Positions 39,392-47,917 of a stretch of DNA of 64,000 nt are shown one piece after another. The first letter of the stretch is position 1. Each line of letters starts with the position of its first letter. The position numbers and the translations under genes are program-made. The notes below the pieces were generated by a model, which worked only from the letters and a program-made list of their open reading frames with translations, was not told the origin of the DNA and searched no databases. Source of the DNA: Methylobacterium planeticum (GTDB lineage: Bacteria; Pseudomonadota; Alphaproteobacteria; Rhizobiales; Beijerinckiaceae); NCBI RefSeq assembly GCF_008806345.1, contig NZ_VZZJ01000011.1, positions 94,759-158,758 on the forward strand, read 5' to 3'.

Positions 39392-39979
39392 TCAGCAGGT
39401 CGCGGCCTGGGTCGCGGCCGCCGAGGCGGAGATCGCGTAGACCGAGGTCGTCCAGGCCCGCAGGCGGGAGCCGGTCTGGTGCAGGAAGACCTCCGTGAGC
39501 TTCGGAAGCAGGGAGACGTAGTCGGTCTCGATGACAACCACGACCGCGGTGTTCCGGTTGGACAGGACGGCGCTGGCGCTCTGCGCGACGTCGGGGTCGA
39601 GATAGGTCGTGTTGCCCGCGCAGACCCGCAGCGCGTCGTCGACCTTGGCGACCTGGACGATGCTGACGAGGGTCCTGCGGGGGGCCGCAGAAGTGTTCGA
39701 GGGCAGGCTCACCAGGGCGTTCGACTGCCGGTCCAGGTAGTTGAGCAGCGTATTCCTGAAGCAGGCGCCGTCGCCGGTCGCGAGGCAACTCGTCAGGATC
39801 GCGGCGATCTGCGTCGAGGACCGCTCCATCTCGCGGTTCATCCCGGAGAGCCTGACGATATCGATCAGGCCGCCGAGGATCATCAGCAGAACGGCGGCCA
39901 GCAGCGCGAACTCGACGGTCAGGCTGCCGTCCCGGCTGGCGCGGCGGATCCCCGGCCCCCGGATGCGCGCCCCCGCCAT
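39392..39979 (-). CDS. TadE-like pilus/secretion protein
   Basis: A 195-residue TadE-family protein. The N-terminal hydrophobic signature DGSLTVEFALLAAVLLMILG (about 17-36) is the TadE transmembrane helix and processing region. The rest is a periplasmic domain with Cys residues at CLATGDGACF and VCAGNTTYL. Its ATG shares one base with the stop of the gene upstream (TGATG), so the two are coupled. TadE-type minor pilins assist Flp/Tad pilus assembly, but no tadA-C or flp gene is in the window. Confidence 0.8.
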   Translation of the reverse strand: MAGARIRGPGIRRASRDGSLTVEFALLAAVLLMILGGLIDIVRLSGMNREMERSSTQIAAILTSCLATGDGACFRNTLLNYLDRQSNALVSLPSNTSAAPRRTLVSIVQVAKVDDALRVCAGNTTYLDPDVAQSASAVLSNRNTAVVVVIETDYVSLLPKLTEVFLHQTGSRLRAWTTSVYAISASAAATQAATC

Positions 39980-40482
39980 CACGTCCGCCGGAACACGACG
40001 GACGACCGCGCCGCGACCCGGGGGATGAAGGGAACGAAGACCGTCACCGGCAAGGAGGCGCGCAGCAGCATGACGTCGTTCTTCGATCCGGGCGCGAAGG
40101 TGGTGCCCGCGACCGCGGTCTCGGCGGTCGGGGTGGCGGAGAGCGGCGCGAGCTCCACGAGGAGGCTTGCCTGGCAGGTCGCCATCACGACCACGACGAT
40201 CCGCTCGCACAGGCGGGTCTTGTAGCCGGCCTGGTCTCCGGCGAGGAGTTCGGCCTCCGGAATCGCGGCGGAGACGTGCAGCCGGTCGTTGAGAAGGACC
40301 TGCGTGTACTGGATCATGACGAATTGCAGGATCCCGAGGACCAGCCCGACCATCGGCCAGGCCAGCAGCGCGAACTCGACGGCGGCGGCGCCGCGCGCGC
40401 AGGTGCCGAAGCGGACCAGGCGAGGGCCGCGTGCGGGCAGACCCGGCCGGCCCGGCCCCGGCGGATCAGAGCGGGCAGTCAT
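39979..40482 (-). CDS. TadE-family minor pilin-like protein
   Basis: A 167-residue protein with the TadE signature GAAAVEFALLAWPMVGLVLG (about 31-50) and a 110-residue periplasmic domain. The basic N-terminal 30 residues lie in the cytoplasm. It starts 17 bases inside the end of the TadG-like gene and overlaps the next gene by one base, forming a tight three-gene operon. Confidence 0.83.
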   Translation of the reverse strand: MTARSDPPGPGRPGLPARGPRLVRFGTCARGAAAVEFALLAWPMVGLVLGILQFVMIQYTQVLLNDRLHVSAAIPEAELLAGDQAGYKTRLCERIVVVVMATCQASLLVELAPLSATPTAETAVAGTTFAPGSKNDVMLLRASLPVTVFVPFIPRVAARSSVVFRRT

Positions 40483-41536
40483 TGCGGCAGATCCGGAGAT
40501 TGTCGATCAGGCCGCCATAGGCGTCCTCCCGTCCCGCGGCACGCCAGCTGATGCGGTACTCGGAAGCATCCTTGACGGTGAACCGGATCACGCGCTCGAT
40601 CCAGGTGTCGGACTGCACGCAGACATCGACCATGTTCGCGGCCGCGAAGGTGTAGGATCCCGATTTCTCGACGAAGACCTCGATCCGGTTGGTCTGCCCG
40701 TCGTACTGGTACCAGGAGACGTCGCTGTCCTTCTGGCCGCAGATGACCTGACCCGGCCGCGCGGGATCCCTTAGCCGCGCGATGTACCAGTAGCGGATCA
40801 CGTAGTTCCCCGCCGTCAGGTTCAGGATGCGCGACATCGTCGAGTTCGACCTGCATGCGGGCGTGCCGGGCACGGCGGCCCGATTCTCGCAATCGCTGTC
40901 GAGCTCGGCGAAGAAATCGCCGAAGCGGATCGCGTTGCTGGCCAGCTGCCGCTGGCCGTTGATCTCGATGCCGCCGGCCGTGGTCGTCCAGCCGTTCCAA
41001 GCCCGGCCGTTCGCCGCCGTGCCGAGGACGGCCCAGGTGTCGTAGCTCACGCCGTGGCTCGGGCGCTCGAAGGATTCCGTGACGAGCAGCTCGGGCTTCG
41101 TGCTCTTCATCGCCGCTTGGCTCGCGGACATCACGGGGCAGTCACGCTGCACCGAGAGCGGGATGCCGTCCTTGTTCAGCAGGCCGGCGAAGAGCAGCGG
41201 CATCGTCGTGCTCGCCTCGACGCGCACGGAGGTGTCCGTGTTCGTGGCAAGCGGGACGACGGAACCGAGATTCTTCCCCGCGAAATTGCGCAATGCGATC
41301 TCGGAGACCTCCTTCGGGTAGGTCTTCTCAAGATCGCCCGCCTTGATGTCCTCGGGCTTTCGCGCATTCACGAAGGCCTGGGCGTGCGTGCAGGACAGCT
41401 CGACGGCGCTGGCCAGGCGGCTCCGCAGGGTCACGGCGCGGGACGTCTCGATGACGCCCCCGACCCCGATCAGCAGGGCGGGAAGCGCGAACGCGAAGAT
41501 GGCGGCGATGCTGCCGCGCCGGTCGTCAGCGAACAT
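40466..41536 (-). CDS. TadG-like protein with C-terminal adhesin-like domain
   Basis: A 356-residue protein. The N-terminus (DDRRGSIAAIFAFALPALLI) is the TadG/Flp-assembly membrane segment, followed by a helical SRLASAVELSCTHAQAF region. From about residue 150 the sequence changes to a beta-rich domain (LLVTESFERPSHGVSYDTWA, NAIRFGDFFAELDSDCENRA, YVIRYWYIARLRDP) that resembles a carbohydrate-binding jelly roll as in lectin-like adhesins. It has paired Cys near the C-terminus (CRNDC). First gene of the leftward Tad operon. Confidence 0.78.
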   Translation of the reverse strand: MFADDRRGSIAAIFAFALPALLIGVGGVIETSRAVTLRSRLASAVELSCTHAQAFVNARKPEDIKAGDLEKTYPKEVSEIALRNFAGKNLGSVVPLATNTDTSVRVEASTTMPLLFAGLLNKDGIPLSVQRDCPVMSASQAAMKSTKPELLVTESFERPSHGVSYDTWAVLGTAANGRAWNGWTTTAGGIEINGQRQLASNAIRFGDFFAELDSDCENRAAVPGTPACRSNSTMSRILNLTAGNYVIRYWYIARLRDPARPGQVICGQKDSDVSWYQYDGQTNRIEVFVEKSGSYTFAAANMVDVCVQSDTWIERVIRFTVKDASEYRISWRAAGREDAYGGLIDNLRICRNDCPL

Positions 41537-41670
41537 CCGAATACAACTCGAACCTCAGACTGCCAGACAAGCAGACTAAGGGCGACATCCTAAGCAAGGG
41601 TCGCCGATCCGACCGTTATCGGTGGTCTGTCCAGGCTACGAATGAGATCAAATCTTTCTTAAACAGATCG

Positions 41671-41702
41671 CCGCGGGACGATTTTTGTTTGTCCCGCGGG
41701 AC
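41671..41702. promoter_or_regulatory. Hairpin/palindrome between the Tad operon and the sensor kinase
   Basis: Arms ccgcgggac (41671-41679) and gtcccgcgg (41691-41699) flank an 11-base T-rich loop. The right arm is itself part of the palindrome gtcccgcgggac (41691-41702). It lies in the 381-base gap between divergent genes, next to an AT-richer patch (41636-41670). A regulator site or transcript hairpin is possible. Confidence 0.4.
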
Positions 41703-41849
41703 TGAACGGACGAGTGCGGGCGCGGCGACCCGTTCCGCCGCCGCCCTCCGGGGCCAGTCCCCGCCGAACTTCCCGGTCCCTCCAAGGAATGGTATCGCAC
41801 CGCCACGAACCGCCGGCCCGGACGCGGACGGCTCGCGCCCGGTCCGCAG

Positions 41850-41919
41850 CCCCGTCCGCCCAAGACCGTCCGCCCAAGACCATCCGCCCATGATCGCCTG
41901 CCCATGATCGCCCGCTCAT
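41850..41919 (+). repeat. 14-bp tandem repeat running into the kinase start codon
   Basis: Five imperfect units (ccccgtccgcccaa, gaccgtccgcccaa, gaccatccgcccat, gatcgcctgcccat, gatcgcccgctcat). The last three each end in the first bases of an ATGA, so ATG codons occur at 41890, 41904 and 41918. They are 14 bases apart and thus out of frame with one another. Confidence 0.7.
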
Positions 41920-43336
41920 GACCGCCGTCCTGGACATGCTCTCCCTGCGCCGCCGCTCCATCGCGGTGCGGCTCGCCGTGTCGGCGCTGCTGGCGAGTTC
42001 GGCGATCCTGCTGATCGCCGCCTGGATCCTGACGACGCTCTACCGCGAGAACACCGAGCGGGCCTTCGACAGCCGCCTCCTCGTCTACGCCAACAACCTC
42101 GCCACCGACCTCGTCTCGCCGAGCGACCCCGAGCAGCGCTCCTTCACCCTCGGCGATCCGCGCTTCGACCTGCCGCTGTCGGGCTGGTACTGGCAGGTCG
42201 GCCGCCCGGAGGCCAAGCCGCGGGACCAGCGCACCTCGCGCTCCCTCGTGGGCGTGCCGCTCAAGCCCGCCACCAGCCCGGACGGCAAGGCCGGCATCGG
42301 CCAGATCCGCCAGGGCTACGGGCGGGGCCAGGACGACCGGCTGCTGCGCATCATCGAGCGGGACGTCGATCTCGGCGAGGAGGGACGCTACACGGTGCGG
42401 GTCGCGGGGCCGGCGGACGAGATCGTCAACGACGTCGACCGCTTCCGCTTCTCCCTCTTCATCACCTTCGGGCTGCTCGGCCTGTTCCTGGCGCTCACGA
42501 CCCTGCTGCAGATCCGCTTCGGCCTCGCGCCGCTGGCGCAGATGCGGGCGGCGCTCGGCGCCATCCGGCGCGGCGAGGCGGACCGCATCACCGGCGAGTA
42601 CCCGCGCGACATCGCCCCCGTGGCCGGCGAGGTGAACCTGTTGATCGAGACGAACCGCGAGATCCTGGAGCGCGCCCGCACCCAGGTCGGCAACCTCGCG
42701 CACGCGCTGAAGACGCCGCTCTCGATCATCGTCAACGAGGTCGGCAGCGCCGACGCCCCGGAGGACCTGGCCTTCAAGATCCGCGAGCAGGCCGCGGTGA
42801 TGCGCGACCAGGTGAACTACCACCTCGACCGGGCCCGGGCGGCGGCGCTGGCCGGCACCCTCGGCACCTCGACGGAGGTCGAGCCGGCGCTCGCCGGCCT
42901 CGTGCGCACCTTCGGCAAGATCTACCGCGACAAGGACATCGCCTACGAGGTCAGCGTGCCGGCGGGCCTGCGCTTCCGGGGCGAGCGCCAGGATTTCGAG
43001 GAGATGGTCGGCAACCTCGTCGACAACGCCTCGAAATGGGCGAACGGGCGCGTGGCGATCCGGGCCGAGGCGGTGGCGCAGGACGATTATCCCCACCTCC
43101 TGGTCGCCATCGAGGATGACGGGCCGGGCCTGCCCCCGGAGGCGCGCGAGGCCGTGCTCGGGCGCGGGCGCCGCCTCGACGAGACGAAGCCGGGCTCCGG
43201 CCTCGGCCTCTCGATCGTGGCGGACCTCGCCACCCTGTACCGGGGCCGCTTCCGCCTGGAGGCGGCGGCCCTCGGGGGCCTGCGCGCCGTGCTCGAGGTG
43301 CCGGGCGACGCGCCGGCGGGCGTCGCGCACCATTGA
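41918..43336 (+). CDS. Membrane sensor histidine kinase (FeuQ/PhoQ-like)
   Basis: A 472-residue kinase. Transmembrane helices lie at about 20-42 and 180-200, with a periplasmic sensor between. A HAMP-like segment is followed by the His box NLAHALKTPLSI with His262, of the PhoQ type. ATP-binding boxes are intact: NLVDNASKWA, DDGPGLP and GSGLGLSIVADL. It is the probable partner of the regulator at 38689, since such pairs are normally adjacent. Here a Tad operon on the opposite strand lies between. The start at 41918 is inside a 14-bp tandem repeat. Confidence 0.9.
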   Translation: MTAVLDMLSLRRRSIAVRLAVSALLASSAILLIAAWILTTLYRENTERAFDSRLLVYANNLATDLVSPSDPEQRSFTLGDPRFDLPLSGWYWQVGRPEAKPRDQRTSRSLVGVPLKPATSPDGKAGIGQIRQGYGRGQDDRLLRIIERDVDLGEEGRYTVRVAGPADEIVNDVDRFRFSLFITFGLLGLFLALTTLLQIRFGLAPLAQMRAALGAIRRGEADRITGEYPRDIAPVAGEVNLLIETNREILERARTQVGNLAHALKTPLSIIVNEVGSADAPEDLAFKIREQAAVMRDQVNYHLDRARAAALAGTLGTSTEVEPALAGLVRTFGKIYRDKDIAYEVSVPAGLRFRGERQDFEEMVGNLVDNASKWANGRVAIRAEAVAQDDYPHLLVAIEDDGPGLPPEAREAVLGRGRRLDETKPGSGLGLSIVADLATLYRGRFRLEAAALGGLRAVLEVPGDAPAGVAHH

Positions 43337-43524
43337 GGCGGGCAAGGCCTGCGGCTCGCACGGGCGAGCGCCGCCCGGGCATTTGCTCGGCCACCCCGTA
43401 CCGCTAAGATTGCGCCGCCCGCCCCGCATCACGTGACACCGTGTCACCCGAGGGCGGCGTCGTGCGGGCCTCGACCCGTCTTTACATGGTGACGGGCTGC
43501 GAGGGTCCGACATACTGGGGTCCG

Positions 43525-45060
43525 ATGACGGCGATCTGGTTCATTCTGGCGTTCATGACCGGCGCGGCGGTGCTCGCCCTGCTCTGGCCGATGTCGCGCC
43601 GCGCCGCCGGACCCGTGCCCGAGGCGGCCCAGGCCGCCACCGAGGCCGGCTTCTACGAGGACCAGCTCGCCGAGATCGAGCGCGACCTCGGCCGCGGCCT
43701 GATCGCGCCGGCGGAGGCCGAGGCCGCCCGCACGGAGGCCGCCCGCCGCCTGCTGCGCGCGAGCCGCCTGCCCGCCATGGCCGACGCCGCGGGCTTCGCC
43801 GAGCCGCACCTGCGCCAGCGCCGGGCCGCCTCCGCCTTCGCCCTCTCCACCATCCCCCTCGTGGCTCTCCTCGCCTACGGCCTCTACGGCTCGCCGGACC
43901 TGCCCGCCCAGACGGCCGCGGACCGCCAGGCGGCGCAATCGAGCAACCAGGATTTGATGAAGGCCATCGGCCAGATCGAGGCGAAGCTCGCGAGCGAGCC
44001 GGGCGACGCCCGGGGCTGGGCGGTGCTCGCCCCGGTCTACATGCGGCTCGGCCGCTTCGACGACGCGGCCCATGCCTACGAGGCGGTGAGCCGCCTCAAG
44101 GGCGAGACCCCGCAGGTGCTCTCCGACTGGGGCGAGGCGCTCGTGGCGTCCGGCAACGGCGTGGTCTCGCCGGAGGCGAAGGCGATCTTCGCCCGGGCCG
44201 TCGCCCTCGACGCGCACGCGGCCAAGCCCCGGTTCTACCTCGCCCGGGCGGCCGAGCAGGCCGGCGACCCCGCGGAGGCGATCCGGGAATTCACCGCCCT
44301 CGAACTGGCCGGCCCGGCCGACGCGCCCTGGCTGCCCCTGGTGCGCGAGAACCTCGCCCGCCTGAAGGGCGAGGCCGTGCCGGCGACCGAGGACCGGACC
44401 GTCGCGCCGGATCCGGGCGCCGCCCCGCCCTCCGACCAGAACGCCGCGATCCGCGCCATGGTGGACGGGCTCGAGCAGCGCCTGCAGAAGCAGGGCGGCA
44501 GCATCGACGAGTGGCTGCGCCTCGTGCGCTCCCGCAGCGTCCTCGGGGAGCGCGACAAGGCGCTGGCGGCCCTGGATCGGGCCCGCGCCGCCCTCGGGTC
44601 GGACGGGCAGGCGCTGGAGCGCCTCGACGCGCAGGCCACGGAGCTCGGCCTCGCGACCGGCAAGGCGGCGCCGCGGGCCCAGGAGCGCAAGGCCCAGGAC
44701 CGCAAGCCCCAGGAGCGCAAGCCCCCTGCGGCCGACCAGGCCACCGCGGGCGACGACGGCACCGCGCGAGCCGACACGGACGCGGCGGTCGCGGCCGTCA
44801 AGGCGATGCCGGCGGCCGAGCGGGACGCCGCGGTCCGCGGCATGGTGGCGGGCCTCGACCGGCGCCTCAGCGCCAAGGGCGGCACCGCGGACGAATGGCT
44901 GCGCCTGGTGCGGTCCTACAGCGTGCTCGGCGAGCGCAAGCAGGCGAGCCGCACCCTCGACCGGGCCCGCATGGCGCTCGCGGCCGATGCCGGCGCGGTG
45001 GAGCGCCTCGACGCGCTGGCGCGGGAGCTCGACCTGCACGGCACCGGCGGGAAACCCTGA
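43525..45060 (+). CDS. ccmI: Cytochrome c maturation protein CcmI (CycH)
   Basis: A 511-residue CcmI that holds apocytochrome c for haem attachment. Two N-terminal membrane helices (about 3-22 and 97-115) flank a cytoplasmic leucine-zipper-like loop (EAGFYEDQLAEIERDLGRGL). TPR repeats follow in the periplasm (RGWAVLAPVYMRLGRFDDAA). The C-terminus holds two copies of a roughly 72-residue module (about 306-377 and 434-508), each containing DEWLRLVRS-SVLGER, joined by a Lys/Gln-rich linker. ATG at 43525 (MTAIWFILAF) is chosen over a longer frame. Confidence 0.92.
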   Translation: MTAIWFILAFMTGAAVLALLWPMSRRAAGPVPEAAQAATEAGFYEDQLAEIERDLGRGLIAPAEAEAARTEAARRLLRASRLPAMADAAGFAEPHLRQRRAASAFALSTIPLVALLAYGLYGSPDLPAQTAADRQAAQSSNQDLMKAIGQIEAKLASEPGDARGWAVLAPVYMRLGRFDDAAHAYEAVSRLKGETPQVLSDWGEALVASGNGVVSPEAKAIFARAVALDAHAAKPRFYLARAAEQAGDPAEAIREFTALELAGPADAPWLPLVRENLARLKGEAVPATEDRTVAPDPGAAPPSDQNAAIRAMVDGLEQRLQKQGGSIDEWLRLVRSRSVLGERDKALAALDRARAALGSDGQALERLDAQATELGLATGKAAPRAQERKAQDRKPQERKPPAADQATAGDDGTARADTDAAVAAVKAMPAAERDAAVRGMVAGLDRRLSAKGGTADEWLRLVRSYSVLGERKQASRTLDRARMALAADAGAVERLDALARELDLHGTGGKP

Positions 45061-45232
45061 GCCGCCGACCTTCCCGGCGGGCCGCCCCCTGACAATCGGT
45101 CCCGGGTCCGGGTCTTGACCGGGCCGGCCGGGCAGCCGACACCCTGTCTCTAAGTTTAGAAATGTTCAGGGACGCCTCGGGCCGGGACCGGTCCGATCGA
45201 CCCAATGACGGGACCGGGACGGAACAGAGACC

Positions 45233-45868
45233 GTGACGCGCAAGAGCCGCCGCCTCATCCTGATCGCCTCCTGCGGGGCGGTGCTCGCGCTCGCGGTGGG
45301 GCTGATCCTGTTCGCGATGAGCGGCTCGATCGTGTTCTTCCGCTCCCCCACCGAGGTCGCCAACCAGGGCGTCGCCCCGGGCACCCGCTTCCGCCTCGGC
45401 GGGCTCGTCAAGGACGGCTCCCTGCAGCGCGGGCCGGACCAGACCGTCGCCTTCGCGGTCACCGACACCAACGCGACCGTGCAGGTGACGTATCGCGGCC
45501 TCCTGCCCGACCTGTTCCGCGAAGGGCAGGGCGTCGTCACCGAGGGGACGCTGGAGCCCGGCGGCCTGTTCCGGGCCGACACCGTGCTGGCCAAGCACGA
45601 CGAATCCTACATGCCCCGCGAGGTCGCCGACGCCCTGAAGGCGCAGGGCCGCTGGCAGGAGGGCAAGGGGAAAGAGGGCAAGGGGAAGGAGGACAAGGGA
45701 CAGGAGGGCGAGGCCTCGGCGTCCCCCCGGGCCGCCTCCGCCGAGGACAGGCCCCCCGGCGACAAGGCTCTCGGCGACAAGACCCTGGGCGACAAGGTTC
45801 TGGGCGACAAGGTTCTGGGTGACAGGGTTCTGGGCGAGACGACGCTCGGACCCCGCAGCGAGCGATGA
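45233..45868 (+). CDS. ccmE: Cytochrome c maturation haem chaperone CcmE
   Basis: A 211-residue CcmE starting at GTG. The membrane anchor is residues 8-28. The OB-fold haem chaperone domain contains [14 protein letters not shown] and the haem-binding His122 and Tyr126 in [13 protein letters not shown]. The family normally ends about 15-30 residues later. Here a charged Lys/Gly/Glu segment and six 5-residue repeats of the LGDKV type extend the tail by about 60 residues. Confidence 0.94.
   Translation: MTRKSRRLILIASCGAVLALAVGLILFAMSGSIVFFRSPTEVANQGVAPGTRFRLGGLVKDGSLQRGPDQTVAFAVTDTNATVQVTYRGLLPDLFREGQGVVTEGTLEPGGLFRADTVLAKHDESYMPREVADALKAQGRWQEGKGKEGKGKEDKGQEGEASASPRAASAEDRPPGDKALGDKTLGDKVLGDKVLGDRVLGETTLGPRSER
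45758..45847 (+). repeat. 15-bp tandem repeat encoding the CcmE tail
   Basis: Six units beginning ggcgacaaggctctc and continuing as ggcgacaagaccctg, ggcgacaaggttctg (twice), ggtgacagggttctg and ggcgagacgacgctc. All are in frame, encoding GD(K/R)xL. Confidence 0.9.
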
Positions 45869-45913
45869 GCCGCGCCGGTCACGCGGCCAGCGGCCGATAA
45901 GGAAGGATAGCCA

Positions 45914-47917
45914 GTGCTCGTCGAGGTCGGCCATTTCGCGCTCGCGCTCGCGCTCGCGCTCTCTCTGGTCCAGGCGGTGATGCCGATCTGGGCCGCGCGC
46001 TCGGGCGACCCGGCGCTGCGGCAGGTGGCCAAGCCCGCCGCGCTCGGGGCCTTCGCCTGCGTGCTCTTCGCCTTCGCGGCGCTGACCTACGCCCACGCCA
46101 CCTCGGACTTCTCGGTCCAGAACGTGGTGGAGAACTCCCACACCACGAAGCCCTTCATCTACAAGCTCTCGGGCGTCTGGGGGAACCACGAGGGCTCGAT
46201 GCTGCTCTGGGTCCTGATTCTCACCCTGTTCGGGGCGCTGGTGGCGGGCGCGAGCGAGTCGGTGCCGCCGGTGCTGCGGGCCAATACCCTCTCGGTGCAG
46301 GGCCTCGTCACCTTCGTGTTCGTGCTGTTCATCATCACGACCTCGAACCCCTTCACCCGGGTCACGCCCGCGCCGATCGAGGGCAACGACCTCAACCCGC
46401 TGCTGCAGGATCCCGGCCTCGCGATCCACCCGCCGCTGCTCTATCTCGGCTATGTCGGCTTCTCGATCACCTTCGCGTTCGCGGCCGCCGCCCTGATCGA
46501 GGGGCGCATCGACGCCGTCTGGGCCCGGGCCGTGCGGCCCTGGACGCTGATCGCCTGGAGCTTCCTGACGCTCGGCATCGCGATGGGCTCGTACTGGGCC
46601 TATTACGAGCTCGGCTGGGGCGGCTGGTGGTTCTGGGACCCGGTCGAGAACGCCTCGCTGATGCCCTGGATCGCCGGGACCGCGCTGCTGCACTCCACCG
46701 TGGTGATGGAGAAGCGCGACGCCCTCAAGATCTGGACGGTGCTCCTGTCGATCCTGACCTTCTCGCTCTCCCTGATGGGCACCTTCATCGTGCGCTCGGG
46801 GCTGCTCACCTCGGTCCACACCTTCGCCACCGACCCGACCCGCGGCGTCTTCATCCTCGCCATCCTGGTGCTGTTCATCGGCGGCTCGCTGAGCCTGTTC
46901 GCCTGGCGGGCGCCGCTGCTGCGCCAGGGCGGCCTGTTCGCGCCGATCTCGCGCGAGGGGGCGCTCGTCCTCAACAACCTGTTCCTGGTCGCCGCCTGCG
47001 CCACCGTCTTCGTCGGCACGCTCTATCCCCTCGTCCTCGAGATGGCGTCGGGGGAGAAGATCTCGGTCGGGCCGCCCTTCTTCAACAGCACCTTCGTGCC
47101 CCTCGCGGTGCCGCTCCTCCTGATCGTGCCCTTCGGGCAGACGCTCGCCTGGAAGCGGGGCGACGCCCTGGCCGCGGCGCAGCGCCTCTTCGCCGCCATG
47201 GGCCTCGCCCTCGTGGTCGGCCTCGCCACCCTGGCGCTGACCTGGGGCGGGCCCGTGCTGGCCCCCGTGGGGATCGGCCTCGGCGCCTATCTGGTGGTCG
47301 GCTCCGTGCTGGAGATCGTCTCGCGGGCCCGGGGCTACGGCGCCAGCCGCACCCGCTCCCCCCGCCTCGTCTGGCGCCGGGCGCTCGGCCTGCCGCGCTC
47401 GGCCTGGGGCACGGCGCTGGCGCATGGGGGCGTCGGCATCGTGGTGCTCGGCATCGCCGCGCAGGGCTGGGCGACGGAGGGCCTCGCGACCCTGAAGGCC
47501 GGAGAGAGCCTCGCCACCGGCCCCTACGTCGCCACCCTCGAGCGGGTCGCGCCGCGCCCGGGGCCGAACTACGAGGAGACGGCCGCCTTCCTCACCGTCC
47601 GCAACCGCGCGGGCGACGAGATCGGGCATGTCGATACCGGCAAGCGCTTCTACCCGAGCCGCCGCATGACCGTGACGGAATCGGGCCTGCTCACGGTCGG
47701 CGCGAGCCAGCTCTACGCCAGCCTCGGGGAGGTCCAGCCCGGCGGCCTCATCGGCCTGCGCCTCTACTACAAGCCGCTGGTGCTGCTGATCTGGCTCGGC
47801 GCCGTGGTGATGGCGCTCGGCGGCGCCGTCTCGCTCACCGACCGGCGCATGCGCGTCGGCGCCCCGACCCGCGCCCGGGCCAAGGCCCTGCCGCCGAGCG
47901 CGGTGCCGGCCGAATGA
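45914..47917 (+). CDS. ccmF: Haem lyase subunit CcmF
   Basis: A 667-residue polytopic membrane protein starting at GTG with GGAAGGA upstream. The WWD haem-handling motif is GWGGWWFWDPVENASLMPW near residue 234. Conserved segments SVWGNHEGSMLLWVLIL-like (GVWGNHEGSMLLW) and the periplasmic GRRFYPSRRMTVTESGL-like region (GKRFYPSRRMTVTE) are present. It attaches haem from CcmE to apocytochrome c together with CcmH and CcmI. The stop overlaps the ccmH start by 4 bases. Confidence 0.96.
   Translation: MLVEVGHFALALALALSLVQAVMPIWAARSGDPALRQVAKPAALGAFACVLFAFAALTYAHATSDFSVQNVVENSHTTKPFIYKLSGVWGNHEGSMLLWVLILTLFGALVAGASESVPPVLRANTLSVQGLVTFVFVLFIITTSNPFTRVTPAPIEGNDLNPLLQDPGLAIHPPLLYLGYVGFSITFAFAAAALIEGRIDAVWARAVRPWTLIAWSFLTLGIAMGSYWAYYELGWGGWWFWDPVENASLMPWIAGTALLHSTVVMEKRDALKIWTVLLSILTFSLSLMGTFIVRSGLLTSVHTFATDPTRGVFILAILVLFIGGSLSLFAWRAPLLRQGGLFAPISREGALVLNNLFLVAACATVFVGTLYPLVLEMASGEKISVGPPFFNSTFVPLAVPLLLIVPFGQTLAWKRGDALAAAQRLFAAMGLALVVGLATLALTWGGPVLAPVGIGLGAYLVVGSVLEIVSRARGYGASRTRSPRLVWRRALGLPRSAWGTALAHGGVGIVVLGIAAQGWATEGLATLKAGESLATGPYVATLERVAPRPGPNYEETAAFLTVRNRAGDEIGHVDTGKRFYPSRRMTVTESGLLTVGASQLYASLGEVQPGGLIGLRLYYKPLVLLIWLGAVVMALGGAVSLTDRRMRVGAPTRARAKALPPSAVPAE

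Noticed and set aside
41648..43513. 621-codon minus-strand frame over the sensor kinase
   Set aside because: Codon pattern and composition are those of an antisense shadow; the plus strand encodes all kinase boxes.
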